A DNA stretch of 64,000 nucleotides from Chryseobacterium lactis (GTDB lineage Bacteria; Bacteroidota; Bacteroidia; Flavobacteriales; Weeksellaceae), in assembly GCF_003815875.1 (NCBI RefSeq), contig NZ_CP033924.1, positions 4,588,001 through 4,652,000 on the forward strand, read 5' to 3'. A program made the translations under genes and the position numbers. Positions 37,032 to 46,645 of the stretch are shown here, piece by piece. Numbering within the stretch: the first letter of the stretch is position 1; each line of letters opens with the position of its first letter. The notes under the pieces were generated by a model. It saw only the letters and a list, made by a program, of their open reading frames with translations, made no database searches and was not told where the DNA came from.

Positions 37032-38714
37032 ATGAGTCAACTTTTTAGAAGAAAAATCTATTCAGATACAGATACTTCAACAGGCCTTTTAAGGGTCTTG
37101 GGCGTTTGGGACATTGTATTTTTTGGTATTGCGGCAATTATAGGAGCTGGAAGCTTCAGCAGTTTGGGAGAAGCCGTTTTCAGAGGTGGCCCCGGCGTAA
37201 TCCTTTTATATTTGATTTGTGGCTTTGCCTGTGGTTTTACTGCATTATGCTATGCTGAATTTGCCAGCCGAATTCCTACAGCAGGCTCTGCTTACACCTA
37301 CGCTTATGCCAGTTTCGGGGAACTGATAGCCTGGGTTATCGGTTGGGCACTGATCATGGAATATTCCTTTGGAAATATTTATGTTGCCTTTTCCTGGTCT
37401 GATTATTTCACCAGCTTTTTAGGTCGTATCGGAATGCACATTCCCGACTACCTGACCTGCAGCTATACGGAAGCCAGAAAAGCCTTTCAATACGGCTCAG
37501 AAAATAAAGAATTATTAAATGCCTGGAACACTGCTCCTTTGATTGGAAGTTTAAAATTCATTGTAGACGTTCCGGCTTTAGTCATCAACGGATTAATTAC
37601 GTGGCTATGTTATGTTGGAGTGAAAGAAAGTAAAAACTTCAACAATTCACTGGTAATTTTAAAACTGGGAGTGATTTTACTGGTTATTCTGGTTGGTTTT
37701 GCTTATATCAATACAGATAACTGGACTCCGATAAGTCCGACTACGGGAACTCCATCGTTTATGCCGAATGGTTTTGCGGGAGTAATGAGTGCTGTTTCCG
37801 GAGTATTTTTCGCCTATATTGGCTTTGATGCTTTAAGTGTACTTTCTGAAGAGACAAAAGATCCACAAAAAACATTACCAAAAGGGATGATCATTTCTCT
37901 TGTTTTATGTACCGTGATTTATATTGCACTTACCTTAGTTTTAACGGGTATGGTGGATTACAAAAAATTCGATGGTGTGGGCGACCCGCTTTCTTTTATT
38001 TTTGAAAAGACCAATGCGAATGTAGCATGGATGGAACTTGTCGTTTCTTTTGTGGCCATTGTAGCCATTACCACCGTATTACTGGTTTTCCAGATGGGAC
38101 AGCCAAGAATCTGGTACGCAATGAGCCGTGACGGATTAATGCCTCAAAGATTTCAAAAAGTTCACCCTAAATATAAAACCCCTTCCTACGCAACAGTCGT
38201 TACAGGAATTGTAGTGGGGATTCCAATTTTATTTACCGATAAAACGTTCATTCTTGATTTTACAAGTATCGGAACCATCTTCGCATTTGTACTGGTTTGT
38301 GCAGGTGTACTTATGCTTCCTGCTAAAGAAAAAATAAAGGGTAGATTTCACCTTCCTTATGTGAATGGTAAAATCATTTTCCCGGTTGTTTTCATCGGTG
38401 GATTGATTGGATTTTATTACTGGCAGCCGGAGTTTTTCCATACGCTGACAGACTGGTCTGATCCTAAAGAAGGGGAATTCAGAGCATCCATCTTCTTTTT
38501 TATCCTGTTCAATCTGGGACTTTGCATCCTTACTTTTATAAAGAATTTATCATTAATTCCATTGGTTGGTTTAAGCTCTTGTTTATATCTGCTTACGGGA
38601 ATGAGCCACGAGAACTGGTTCTGGTTCGGAATGTGGTTCCTGGTAGGAATGGTCATCTATTTCTGTTATGGTTATAAAAACAGTAAATTAGGAAAAGAAT
38701 TAAAAAATAGCTAA
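37032..38714 (+). CDS. APC-superfamily amino-acid permease (CAT-like)
   Basis: The 560-aa protein has about 12-14 membrane segments. The first carries the APC signature GIAAIIGAGSFSSLGEAV with the substrate-site glycines; further hallmarks are CYAEFASRIPTAGSAYTYAYAS, GFDALSVLSEETKDPQKTLP and the loop RIWYAMSRDGLMP, all typical of cationic amino acid transporters. It should import amino acids by H+ symport or exchange across the inner membrane. A hairpin terminator follows at 38735. It is monocistronic under the promoter just upstream. Confidence 0.92.
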   Translation: MSQLFRRKIYSDTDTSTGLLRVLGVWDIVFFGIAAIIGAGSFSSLGEAVFRGGPGVILLYLICGFACGFTALCYAEFASRIPTAGSAYTYAYASFGELIAWVIGWALIMEYSFGNIYVAFSWSDYFTSFLGRIGMHIPDYLTCSYTEARKAFQYGSENKELLNAWNTAPLIGSLKFIVDVPALVINGLITWLCYVGVKESKNFNNSLVILKLGVILLVILVGFAYINTDNWTPISPTTGTPSFMPNGFAGVMSAVSGVFFAYIGFDALSVLSEETKDPQKTLPKGMIISLVLCTVIYIALTLVLTGMVDYKKFDGVGDPLSFIFEKTNANVAWMELVVSFVAIVAITTVLLVFQMGQPRIWYAMSRDGLMPQRFQKVHPKYKTPSYATVVTGIVVGIPILFTDKTFILDFTSIGTIFAFVLVCAGVLMLPAKEKIKGRFHLPYVNGKIIFPVVFIGGLIGFYYWQPEFFHTLTDWSDPKEGEFRASIFFFILFNLGLCILTFIKNLSLIPLVGLSSCLYLLTGMSHENWFWFGMWFLVGMVIYFCYGYKNSKLGKELKNS

Positions 38715-38734
38715 GAGATAATTAGCAAAGCTCT

Positions 38735-38799
38735 AAAAGGCAAAATAGCAAAAAGGATCAACCACCGGTAGACTGATTTGTTATTTTGCCTTTTTCTTT
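38735..38799 (+). terminator. Terminator of the APC permease gene
   Basis: AAAAGGCAAAATA (38735-38747) pairs with TATTTTGCCTTTT (38782-38794), followed by CTTTT. The loop is long (about 34 bases). Confidence 0.6.
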
Positions 38800-38866
38800 T
38801 TGTCATCCGGTAGAAATCGGCAAAATTATTGCTATAACTTCAAAAGAATCAATAAACTAAACGACC

Positions 38867-39202
38867 ATGTCTGAAAGAATTAAAACCTACAAAGATTTCT
38901 ACCAGTTCTATCTTACTGAACATAGTAAAACAGGAACCCGCATTTTTCACTTCATCGGTACTCTTCTCGTCTTTCTGGTCATTGGATATGTAATCAATTC
39001 CGGAAAAGAACGATTTCTGTGGTATATTCCGATCTTTGGGTATGGATTTGCCTGGTTCAGTCATGCGGTTATTGAAAGAAATAAGCCTGCCACTTTTAAG
39101 TATCCACTGTGGTCTTTGATTTCAGATTTCAGACTTTTTTTTGAACTGCTGATTGGTAGACAGAAGTTTATAATGCCTGATAATAAGCCACAGAATCAAT
39201 AA
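38867..39202 (+). CDS. DUF962/Mpo1-like membrane protein
   Basis: The 111-aa protein matches the short bacterial Mpo1/YGL010w-like family. Its N-terminal helix is EFYRFYLTEHS-like (KDFYQFYLTEHSKTGTRIFHFIGT), there are two to three membrane segments, and it has FGYGFAWFSHAVIERNKPATFKYP and a closing WSLISDFRLF. The conserved His residues (TEHS, RIFHF, FSH) are those expected of the family, which in yeast includes a 2-hydroxy fatty-acid dioxygenase. A bacterial reaction is not established by this sequence. Confidence 0.85.
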   Translation: MSERIKTYKDFYQFYLTEHSKTGTRIFHFIGTLLVFLVIGYVINSGKERFLWYIPIFGYGFAWFSHAVIERNKPATFKYPLWSLISDFRLFFELLIGRQKFIMPDNKPQNQ

Positions 39203-39333
39203 TAGAACTCCTTTCTTTTGGATCTACACCCTATTAGATTAAGATTCTCTGGAATGGCAAAGAGTGTTTGCATTTCCAAGGATTATGACATCCTTGCTTA
39301 ACCTCTTTTCATTAATCCGAATATTAGATTCAA

Positions 39334-39780
39334 TTATTTGTTTGAATGAAGTCTCTTTCCTATCCAATATCCCAATGACGGGAGCATAAAAGATAATACC
39401 ACCGGGCAGATCAATGCCAGACCAGAACCTTCAAGAACTAACGTTAAAGGAAAAAGGTATCCATTATAAGCAATGAGCGCCAATGTAAAAATAAAACTGT
39501 CACTATTATTTGTAGAAAGAATATTAAAATCGCTTCCGAACTGGTCGAATATACCTGAACAAATGAAAAGAAATACATTCACAAAAAACATCCACAGAAC
39601 AGTTCTGTAGATCATTCTTTTTTTTGCATTGAGATATCCTGCAAAGATCAGAAGAAGAGATAAAATTCCTGAAATAAGAAAGTCTACAACAGATAAGTCC
39701 GTTTCTCCCTCAGTCTTTCCAAAGAAATATACGGCATAGATTACAAGATTCAGGAGATAGATTGCTGTTACATAATTCAT
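39334..39780 (-). CDS. Multi-pass membrane protein of unknown function
   Basis: The 148-aa protein has four predicted membrane segments (about residues 3-20, 30-50, 58-78 and 105-140). There is no motif I recognise. It is transcribed with the next gene (24-base gap from the upstream gene's stop). It may be an integral envelope protein; nothing further can be said. Confidence 0.65.
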   Translation of the reverse strand: MNYVTAIYLLNLVIYAVYFFGKTEGETDLSVVDFLISGILSLLLIFAGYLNAKKRMIYRTVLWMFFVNVFLFICSGIFDQFGSDFNILSTNNSDSFIFTLALIAYNGYLFPLTLVLEGSGLALICPVVLSFMLPSLGYWIGKRLHSNK

Positions 39781-39804
39781 AAGTCAAAAATTTAATGTTT
39801 ACAA

Positions 39805-40263
39805 TCAATATAGTTTTTCCAGAATATCGTAATGAACGGTATTCATAACTTTTTCAGCCAAAGGATCTCCTTTAACAATGGTTTTTCCCGGAATGTAGCT
39901 TGAAAATATAATTGTTTTGTCTTTATTCAAGGTAACTTCTACTTCTTCAAGAATATTTTTATCATCCACATAAAACTGAATCCTATTGTCTACAATTCTC
40001 CAGAAAGAAAGCCTTGGCTCAGACGGGCTGCAATCTCCTACACTTCCTTCAACATAATTATAGATAGCAAAACCGTCTTCCCGGAGCGCATAATTCCTCA
40101 TAAGACGACAGTTATCAAATTGTTTTACAACTTTCTTTTTATTTTCATAGAAACCAGCCTCTTTTAACTTCCAGAAACCGATGACATTTTCTTTTTTTAA
40201 TTTTTGAGCGGAAATAACAGAAGATATTGCCACGATAAAGGCAACAGATAATATTTTATGCAT
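39805..40263 (-). CDS. Small secreted lipocalin-like protein
   Basis: The protein has 152 aa from the ATG at 40263 (a second ATG at 40266 is adjacent). The signal peptide (MHKILSVAFIVAISSVISAQ) is followed by VIGFWKLKEAGFY, a lipocalin/'lipocalin-like DUF4923' style first strand in which a short G-x-W motif opens the barrel. Subsequent beta strands alternate regularly (FAIYNYVEG, SFWRIVDNRIQFYV, KTIIFSSY). Such proteins sit in the periplasm or on the surface; the ligand is unknown. It lies just upstream of the membrane-protein gene at 39334, apparently as one transcript. Confidence 0.65.
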   Translation of the reverse strand: MHKILSVAFIVAISSVISAQKLKKENVIGFWKLKEAGFYENKKKVVKQFDNCRLMRNYALREDGFAIYNYVEGSVGDCSPSEPRLSFWRIVDNRIQFYVDDKNILEEVEVTLNKDKTIIFSSYIPGKTIVKGDPLAEKVMNTVHYDILEKLY

Positions 40264-40348
40264 CATTGAATGTATAGAAATTTGTGCTATTTTATTTTAA
40301 CGAAGATACGATAATTGAATAAAAAAGAGGCTTTGATTATTGAGTAAA

Positions 40349-40386
40349 AGGATTCGGCGGGCAGCTTCGCTGCCCGCCGAATCCTC
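40349..40386. terminator. Long perfect hairpin between two genes (bidirectional terminator-like)
   Basis: The left arm GGATTCGGCGGGCAGC (40350-40365) and its exact complement (40369-40384) are separated by TTC. The 16-bp stem is GC-rich against an AT-rich setting, with T/A runs on both sides. The loop region AGCTTCGCT recurs in the hairpin at 63625. Confidence 0.7.
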
Positions 40387-40420
40387 AAAATTTTAAACTT
40401 TGAATAGTAAGCTTCAGCTT

Positions 40421-42442
40421 TTATTTAAATCTTTTCTTAAAACTGAATTTAAGCCTATTCATCAAACCTGCTTCAATAATATCGATTCCTAATCCAAAAT
40501 TACTGTCTGCTATCGTATGATGATCTTCTCTGAATCTTTCAAACTCACTTTGTGGAATTTCAAGGTTGACCAAAGGACTGTACTCGATGAAAACAGTAGC
40601 TCCGGTTTTAGCAATTTTCTTACGGCTTTTAAAATCAAAATATGGGTTAGCAATGGTAGTTTCCTGCACTGTATATTTCTCGTCTGTATCAATTTTCTGA
40701 TCGGTATACAGGTTAATTTCATACTTTTCGCTATCGAAATTATGCCAGAAAGGTAAATCTTTGTGCATAAAATCCCTGGCGCTTGCCTTCACCAGATTTC
40801 TGTCGAAATACATCAGAAAACGATTCCCTTGAGGATCCGTATAATAAGGATTATCAACGGAAGATGAATACTGGATCGTTAGTTCATTTTGCTTTTTATC
40901 ATCACTTATTACATCAATGACGGCGTCTTTGAAAACATTCCGGACATCAGTTCCGTTTCTGTCATTAGAATAATTAAGACTATAAAACAAAAAGCTGTTC
41001 CAGCTGTCTATTATTTCTCTTTTATTGGTATTTTTAAAATACCTTCTCATCGCATTGGCTCTGTTTCCTCTGTATGTGGTAACAAGATTAAGTTTTCCGG
41101 TATTGCCCTGAACATTGAAATCTGCTTTTTCGTTCACACAGTAATATGGAAATTTATATGGTTTTCTTACCTGCAATTCCTGATCTTTTTTCACTTCCAG
41201 GTAATGCATGAAATAGATAAATCCTCTATTTTCAATCAATCCGAATTCATCCCGAATCGTCGCATCAATAAAGTACTCTTCTCCTTTATAATTTATTTTT
41301 ACAACAACGTGATTAAAGCTCAGCAATGAAGGCAAATAATATTTGATATAGTAATCTGTATTAAAATTAACCAATACTACAGACGCATCCACTCCGATAT
41401 AATCGAGAATAACTTTAAGTAAAACTGATTTTGCCTTACAGTCACCCTGCTTGTTTTCATAAGTTACAGATGGTGCTTGTGGTTTATGTCCGTTCATTTC
41501 ATCAGCATTGAAAATATAATAGATATGATTCTGAACATATTCTATAGCAAACTCAAGCTTTTCATCCTGATCTGTAATAGCATCAATCTTTTCGATAAGG
41601 TTGGGAGCAAAATCCTTTAGAGAAGCCAGGCTGAAAACTTCATCATACATCGGAACGATATAATTGGAAAGCTCTTTCCAGTTACTTTCTGTTGCAAAAT
41701 CGATATAAGGAAAAATTTCACGTCCGGAGTCTACAGGATTAATATAATTCTCTTCTTCAATAACAAAGCGGTCTCCTTTTTTTAAATAATTAATTTCCGG
41801 TTCCAGCACATTGCCCTGCTCATCTCTGAAAAACGTCTTTTTATAAGTAATCTGCTGTTCACGTTCATTAATAAAAGTAAACTTAAAGCTTCCGTACGCC
41901 CAGTAATTATCAGGGCTCACCCAAACATATTTTGAAAACTCTTTTCTAAGAAAATCGCGATCTGTAAACTCTTTTACACGAGTATCTTCCAGAATCAAAA
42001 CATCATACAACCTAAGATCTTTTATGGTAATATTGATCTTTTTATTACTGCTCAAAATCCCACCACTGCTTTGATTCTCGCTATCCAGCACTTTTATTTT
42101 AGTATCGGGAATTTTATCGATAAGCACACCGTCTCTTAATACACTGATCCTATGAATCTGATATACCTCGTTTTCTTCAACGACAACATCAGAAACAGAA
42201 GCCCTTTCCAGGTTTCCCGGTTCGTTCAGGGTATAAGCCATGCAGATGTATTCGCTGTTTTCCGTATTGCTGCTGTAGTATTTTTTGTCTAAAAAGTAGC
42301 AGTAGTCCCTGCCTTCTTCGATTTGTTTTCTGGCAAATTCAGAGTCCTTGATTCGATCTTTTATTTCCTGGTCTCCGATATTTCCTGCCCACATTTCAGG
42401 TTGTTGAATCTTGTAATTTTCAACTTGAATTTGATTGTCCAT
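40421..42442 (-). CDS. DUF3857/transglutaminase-like protein
   Basis: The 673-aa protein has no signal peptide. The N-terminal half is DUF3857-like beta structure; residues about 280-400 form a transglutaminase-like domain with the catalytic Cys box QGDCKAKSVLLKVILDYIG, the His in FNHVVVKINY and the Asp in YFIDATIRDE. All three catalytic positions appear intact. The C-terminal part is beta-rich. Homologues in Bacteroidota usually are envelope proteins of unknown substrate; lack of a signal here suggests a cytoplasmic form or a missed upstream start (no better start was found). Monocistronic. Confidence 0.82.
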   Translation of the reverse strand: MDNQIQVENYKIQQPEMWAGNIGDQEIKDRIKDSEFARKQIEEGRDYCYFLDKKYYSSNTENSEYICMAYTLNEPGNLERASVSDVVVEENEVYQIHRISVLRDGVLIDKIPDTKIKVLDSENQSSGGILSSNKKINITIKDLRLYDVLILEDTRVKEFTDRDFLRKEFSKYVWVSPDNYWAYGSFKFTFINEREQQITYKKTFFRDEQGNVLEPEINYLKKGDRFVIEEENYINPVDSGREIFPYIDFATESNWKELSNYIVPMYDEVFSLASLKDFAPNLIEKIDAITDQDEKLEFAIEYVQNHIYYIFNADEMNGHKPQAPSVTYENKQGDCKAKSVLLKVILDYIGVDASVVLVNFNTDYYIKYYLPSLLSFNHVVVKINYKGEEYFIDATIRDEFGLIENRGFIYFMHYLEVKKDQELQVRKPYKFPYYCVNEKADFNVQGNTGKLNLVTTYRGNRANAMRRYFKNTNKREIIDSWNSFLFYSLNYSNDRNGTDVRNVFKDAVIDVISDDKKQNELTIQYSSSVDNPYYTDPQGNRFLMYFDRNLVKASARDFMHKDLPFWHNFDSEKYEINLYTDQKIDTDEKYTVQETTIANPYFDFKSRKKIAKTGATVFIEYSPLVNLEIPQSEFERFREDHHTIADSNFGLGIDIIEAGLMNRLKFSFKKRFK

Positions 42443-42590
42443 CTTTATTGTAAGAATTTTGTTTTTTGGTTATAATTATTGTGAACTTCAAATTAAATGA
42501 TTAAAAAACTAAAAAACAATAGTAGAACTGCGACAATTAACGGAAAAAATTCGGCATGGTAATTGCCAAGTATGGGCTAAAATTAAGTTT

Positions 42591-43205
42591 ATGAAAAGTA
42601 TAGCAACAATTCTAAAAGGGACAGTACCCGCATTAGCATTATTCGCAATGACACAATGTACAACGACAAGCGGGGTATCTGCAGCTGATGAAAAAACATT
42701 CATCGTAGGACCACAAACGGCAGATTGTACAGGAGTAGCCCCTATGAAATGTCTGCAGGTAAAGGAAAAAGCTTCTGAAAGCTGGACAAATTTCTACACG
42801 AATATTGAAGGATTTACTTATGAGCCGGGATATGAATATGTTTTAAAAGTAAAAACAGAGAAAATCGCAAATCCTCCGGCAGACGGATCTTCCGTGAAGT
42901 ATACTTTGGTAAAACAAGTTTCTAAAGTTAAAAAAGAGGCTGTTGCTGCAAATGAAAAAACAATCATTGTAGGAGCACAAACAGTTGATTGTTCAGCAGG
43001 AGCAGGACGTATGAAATGTATGCAGGTAAAAGAGAACGCTTCAGAGAACTGGACGAATTTCTACAGCAATATTGAAGGATTCACCTATGAGCCCGGATAT
43101 GAATATGTTCTGAAAGTAAAAACAGAAAAAATTGCCAATCCACCGGCAGATGCTTCTTCAATAAAATATACATTGATCGAGCAGGTTTCTAAAACAAAGA
43201 AATAA
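42591..43205 (+). CDS. Lipoprotein with two tandem DUF4377 domains
   Basis: The 204-aa protein has a lipoprotein signal with Cys at TQC (residue 23). Two near-identical DUF4377 modules follow. Each runs from EKT-IVG-QT-DC to a C-M-V-K stretch, then WTNFY-NIEGFTYEPGYEY, then VLKVKTEKIANPPAD, ending in YTL-..QVSK. The second copy differs at only a few positions, so the duplication is recent or strongly constrained. DUF4377 proteins are small periplasmic proteins often beside HslJ-like (META) domains; their role is unknown. A hairpin terminator follows. Confidence 0.88.
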   Translation: MKSIATILKGTVPALALFAMTQCTTTSGVSAADEKTFIVGPQTADCTGVAPMKCLQVKEKASESWTNFYTNIEGFTYEPGYEYVLKVKTEKIANPPADGSSVKYTLVKQVSKVKKEAVAANEKTIIVGAQTVDCSAGAGRMKCMQVKENASENWTNFYSNIEGFTYEPGYEYVLKVKTEKIANPPADASSIKYTLIEQVSKTKK

Positions 43206-43214
43206 TAATACATA

Positions 43215-43246
43215 AAAAAGCTTCAGAAATTTCTGAAGCTTTTTTA
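43215..43246. terminator. Bidirectional terminator
   Basis: AAAAAAGCTTCAGAAA and its complement form a 16-base-arm inverted repeat with T and A runs. Confidence 0.75.
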
Positions 43247-43348
43247 TTGGTAAGAAAGTCTGAAGATGTAATTCTCATGTAGAATTGACTTTAAAAAATC
43301 AAAATTCTATGTACAACTTCAGCAATTTTCAACTTTCAATTTTTCACT

Positions 43349-44287
43349 TTAATAGCCGGTCTCTTTCTTTGGAGGCTCAGGATATTTTCCCTTAGTAGAC
43401 TCTCCTACCGTGTTGGCTGTAGTCATTGCCACTACCAGATCATTGAGCATATTGCTTGCTGCAGTAGGTGAATTGGGAAGGAGAACCAAACTGCTTCGGT
43501 TGCTTGCTCCTACAGAATGTAATGTATCATAATGTTGTGTTACGACAATCAATGCGGAGGCTTCGTGAGAATTAATATCTACATTATTGAGCATTCGTAC
43601 TGATTCTTCAAGCCCTTTGGCAATCTCTCGTCTTTGGTCTGCAATTCCTTGTCCCTGTAGTTTTTTAGATTCTGCTTCCGCTTTTGCTACGGCAACAATT
43701 CGGATTCTTTGAGCTTCCGATTCATATTCAGCGGCTGTTTTCTCTCTTTCAGCGGCATTGATCCTGTTCATGGCATGTTTTACCTGTTCATCCGGATCGA
43801 TGTCTGTTACCAAAGCTTTGATAATGTCATATCCATAACTGTTCATTGCTTCCTGAAGTTCACTTTTTACAGCAACTGCAATATCATCTTTTCTTACAAA
43901 GACATCATCAAGTTTTAACTTCGGAACCTCAGCCCTTACGACATCAAATACAAAAGAAGTAATTTGATTTTCGGGATTTTCCAGACGATAAAAAGCGTCT
44001 CCTACCTGATTTCTGATCACCTGATACTGAACTGAAATTTTCATTTTAATGAAAACATTATCCAGTGTTTTGGTATCAATCATCACATCAAGCTGCTGAA
44101 TTCTGAGGTTCAGTCTCTTGGCAATCTGATCAATAACCGGCAATTTAAGATGAAGCCCGGAATGTTTTACTCCCTGAAATTTCCCAAAACGTTCTATAAT
44201 AGCTGCCGTTTCCTGTTTTACAACAAAAAACGAAGCGAATAAAATGATAAGCCCGAAGAATATAACGGGCGCTAGATAAATACCCAT
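43349..44287 (-). CDS. SPFH/Band 7 (stomatin-like) membrane protein
   Basis: The 312-aa protein has an N-terminal membrane segment (residues 4-24) and a Band 7/SPFH domain (about residues 25-190): VKQETAAIIERFGKFQGVKHSGLHLKLPV, DTKTLDNVFIKMKISVQYQV, and the closing RINAAEREKTAAEYESEAQRIRIVAVAKAEAESKKLQGQG helix (described by its parts). The C-terminal tail is Pro/Lys-rich. Such proteins form membrane-microdomain rings; the client is unknown. No NfeD protease gene is adjacent, so this is a stand-alone type. Monocistronic. Confidence 0.92.
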   Translation of the reverse strand: MGIYLAPVIFFGLIILFASFFVVKQETAAIIERFGKFQGVKHSGLHLKLPVIDQIAKRLNLRIQQLDVMIDTKTLDNVFIKMKISVQYQVIRNQVGDAFYRLENPENQITSFVFDVVRAEVPKLKLDDVFVRKDDIAVAVKSELQEAMNSYGYDIIKALVTDIDPDEQVKHAMNRINAAEREKTAAEYESEAQRIRIVAVAKAEAESKKLQGQGIADQRREIAKGLEESVRMLNNVDINSHEASALIVVTQHYDTLHSVGASNRSSLVLLPNSPTAASNMLNDLVVAMTTANTVGESTKGKYPEPPKKETGY

Positions 44288-44420
44288 AGTGTATAGTTTT
44301 AATAATAAGTAGTCAACTTTTATGTTTTGTTAAAAAAAAATCAATTTATTTTAACCTCAAAAGTTTTTATTTTTTAAACAAGCTTAAGCCGTCTTTATAA
44401 ATATACTACTTATTTTCAAA

Positions 44421-45776
44421 CTAAACCGTCATTCCAATATCGATCCCTTTTATTTTTCTGTATAAATCAGTAGCGTAATTGTCTGTCATTCCTGAAACAA
44501 AATCAATAACCCCCAGGACTTTCTGATAGTCTGTTCCGTTTTCATACACAAACTGTCTCGGAAGCAACTTTAAAGCTTTTTTGTCGTAAGATTTTCTTTC
44601 TTCATCCGGCTTCAGAATAGAAGGAATGAAATGATCCAGCAACTCGTACATTACATTGTACCCTGCGTTTTCAATTTCTACCACAGCTTTGTGATTGTAA
44701 ATTTTCTCAATAGAGAACGATTCAATATCCTGTAAAGCAGTATTTTCAGATTTATAAACATCCAGAAGTCCTTTATCCAGATTCCCTTCCAGAATCGTTT
44801 CAAAATTTTGCTTATAAATCTCTAATGATTTATTGATCAATGCATTAATCGCTTTTGCTCTGAGGTAAGAAATCTTTTCGTTTTCGTTGGAAATGGAAGT
44901 CAGCTTATTCTTTACTCTGTCTATATCATTGCTTTCTGATTTTATGAGTTCGAAGAAAAGATTTTCGCAGTCTGCCGTGGAAACAATTCCCAGTCTGTGA
45001 GCATCTTCCATATCAATAATATTATAACAGATATCGTCTGCCGCCTCTACCAGCCATACAAACGGGTGTCTTTTAAAGATATGAGGTTCTTCACTTTCAG
45101 AAATCAGGTGGGTTCCTTTAGCAATTTCCAGGAAAATATCTTTTTCATTCTGGAAAAAACCAAATTTCTTTCTGTGAATAATCCCTTTTTTCTTGGCAAT
45201 AGCTTCACAAGGATATTTGGCAATACTTGCCAACGTAGAAAAAGTAAGCTGAATACCTCCTTCATCTTTTCCCTGCTGCTGCTGAGCCAGTACCCTGATG
45301 GCATTGGCATTTCCTTCGAAGTTAACCAGATCTGCCCATTCCTTTTCATTAAACTTTGACTTCAGATCTTTTTCATTCCTCTCAAAATAGCTTGCAATGG
45401 CATCTTCTCCGGAATGCCCAAAAGCGGGATTTCCAACATCATGACATAAGCACGCTGCAGCAATTACATTTCCTAAATTATATAGATAAAAATTCTTTGA
45501 ATCCTCAGTAAGTTCATTTTTATAATCTTCCGCAATAAATTCACCAATAATACTTCCTAAACTTCTTCCCACAGATGAAACTTCCAGGGAGTGGGTCAAC
45601 CTGTTGTGTACAAACACACTTCCTGGCAACGGAAAAACCTGAGTTTTGTTTTGTAATCTTCTGAATGCAGAAGAGAAGATGATTCTGTCGAAATCCCGTT
45701 GAAAATCAGTTCTTGAAGCTTTAGTATGTGGATTGTTTCCTGTACGTTGATTGGTAAAAATCTGGTTTAAATTCAT
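44421..45776 (-). CDS. dgt: dNTP triphosphohydrolase (dGTPase)
   Basis: The protein has 451 aa from the ATG at 45776 (a preceding ATG at 45779 is equally possible). The HD-domain metal site is intact: RLTHSLEVSSVGRSLG, CLCHDVGNPAFGHSGE with the HD pair, and DDICYNIIDMEDAHRLG later. The opening RTGNNPHTKASRTDFQRDFDRIIFSSAFRRL (given here in part as RTDFQRDFDR and SAFRRLQNKTQVF) is the dGTPase signature. It hydrolyses dNTPs to nucleoside and triphosphate, adjusting dNTP pools. A -7-like TAATTTTG lies five bases before the start on the - strand. Confidence 0.93.
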   Translation of the reverse strand: MNLNQIFTNQRTGNNPHTKASRTDFQRDFDRIIFSSAFRRLQNKTQVFPLPGSVFVHNRLTHSLEVSSVGRSLGSIIGEFIAEDYKNELTEDSKNFYLYNLGNVIAAACLCHDVGNPAFGHSGEDAIASYFERNEKDLKSKFNEKEWADLVNFEGNANAIRVLAQQQQGKDEGGIQLTFSTLASIAKYPCEAIAKKKGIIHRKKFGFFQNEKDIFLEIAKGTHLISESEEPHIFKRHPFVWLVEAADDICYNIIDMEDAHRLGIVSTADCENLFFELIKSESNDIDRVKNKLTSISNENEKISYLRAKAINALINKSLEIYKQNFETILEGNLDKGLLDVYKSENTALQDIESFSIEKIYNHKAVVEIENAGYNVMYELLDHFIPSILKPDEERKSYDKKALKLLPRQFVYENGTDYQKVLGVIDFVSGMTDNYATDLYRKIKGIDIGMTV

Positions 45777-45807
45777 CATTTTTCAAAATTACTCCAAATT
45801 TTAATTG

Positions 45808-45844
45808 TACGGAATAGTATTTAGATTTTTATTAAATGCTACCA
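45808..45844 (+). repeat. Short repeat shared with the upstream region of the Fpg/Nei gene
   Basis: TACGGAATAGTATTT (45808-45822) recurs exactly at 46682-46696, each followed by a T-rich stretch and TTAAATGCTA. The second copy directly precedes the glycosylase start. Confidence 0.6.
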
Positions 45845-45906
45845 TCATTCAAAAAATCTATTATTATGACTGATTTTTCATGGTTAAAAAACGGCAGAAA
45901 ATAGTC

Positions 45907-45914
45907 TACATTTG
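45907..45914 (+). promoter_or_regulatory. -7 element upstream of the methyltransferase gene
   Basis: TACATTTG, an exact TAnnTTTG match, 67 bases before the ATG at 45981. No -33 TTG at the usual distance. Confidence 0.4.
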
Positions 45915-45980
45915 GTATTCATTAATAAGGAATGAGAACTTATTAATCCAAACAATAATCCATTTAAATTCTTTTACAAA

Positions 45981-46607
45981 ATGACAGACAAAATCTGGCT
46001 CGACCGATGGGATGAAAGATACAGCAACGATCAGTTTGCTTATGGTATACAACCTAATAATTATCTGGAAGAACAACTCAACAAACTACATCCGGGAACC
46101 ATTCTTTTCCCCGCCGAAGGTGAAGGCCGTAATGCCGTTTTTGCAGCGACAAAAGGCTGGCAGGCTTCTGCTTTCGACATTAGTGCCAATGGGCAAAAGA
46201 AAGCGCTACAACTCGCAGAACAACATCAGGTAACCCTGGATTATCAGGTAGGCGAATTATCTTCTTTACATTATCAGGAACAGCAATTTGATGTTATCGC
46301 TCTGATCTATGCTCATGTCCCTGCCAACATCAAATCGGCAATGCATAAAACATTGAGCCGATATTTGAAAAAAGGAGGTTTTATCATTTTTGAAGCGTTC
46401 AGTAAAAATCACCTTGAATATATTGCCAGAAATGAAAAAGTAGGTGGACCAAAGGATATTGAGTCTTTATTTTCCATTGAGGAAATTACATCTGATTTCC
46501 CCGATTTTGATATTATAGAGCTTAAAGAAATGGAAATCGAACTTAATGAAGGCTTATTCCATAACGGCACCGGCTCTGTCATTCGTTTTGTGGGACAAAA
46601 GCAATAA
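45981..46607 (+). CDS. Class I SAM-dependent methyltransferase (TehB-like)
   Basis: The 208-aa protein opens with [17 protein letters not shown], the N-terminal motif of TehB/thiopurine-type methyltransferases. Motif I is degenerate but present ([13 protein letters not shown]), followed by AFDIS (motif II-like acid) and [12 protein letters not shown] (post-I). The acceptor could be a small molecule or metalloid; it cannot be told. It is followed by a terminator and then the Fpg/Nei gene. Confidence 0.85.
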   Translation: MTDKIWLDRWDERYSNDQFAYGIQPNNYLEEQLNKLHPGTILFPAEGEGRNAVFAATKGWQASAFDISANGQKKALQLAEQHQVTLDYQVGELSSLHYQEQQFDVIALIYAHVPANIKSAMHKTLSRYLKKGGFIIFEAFSKNHLEYIARNEKVGGPKDIESLFSIEEITSDFPDFDIIELKEMEIELNEGLFHNGTGSVIRFVGQKQ

Positions 46608-46611
46608 ATGT

Positions 46612-46645
46612 AAAAGATCAGATGTAAGTAAGTCTGATCTTTTCC
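46612..46645 (+). terminator. Terminator of the methyltransferase gene
   Basis: AAAGATCAGA and TCTGATCTTT form a 10-bp stem followed by TCC; the T run within the stem end is short. Confidence 0.6.

Noticed and set aside
45784..45791. -7 match (TAATTTTG on the - strand) as the dgt promoter
   Set aside because: It is only 5-8 bases from the start, lacks a -33 TTG, and such AT-rich matches are expected by chance here; noted within the gene entry only.
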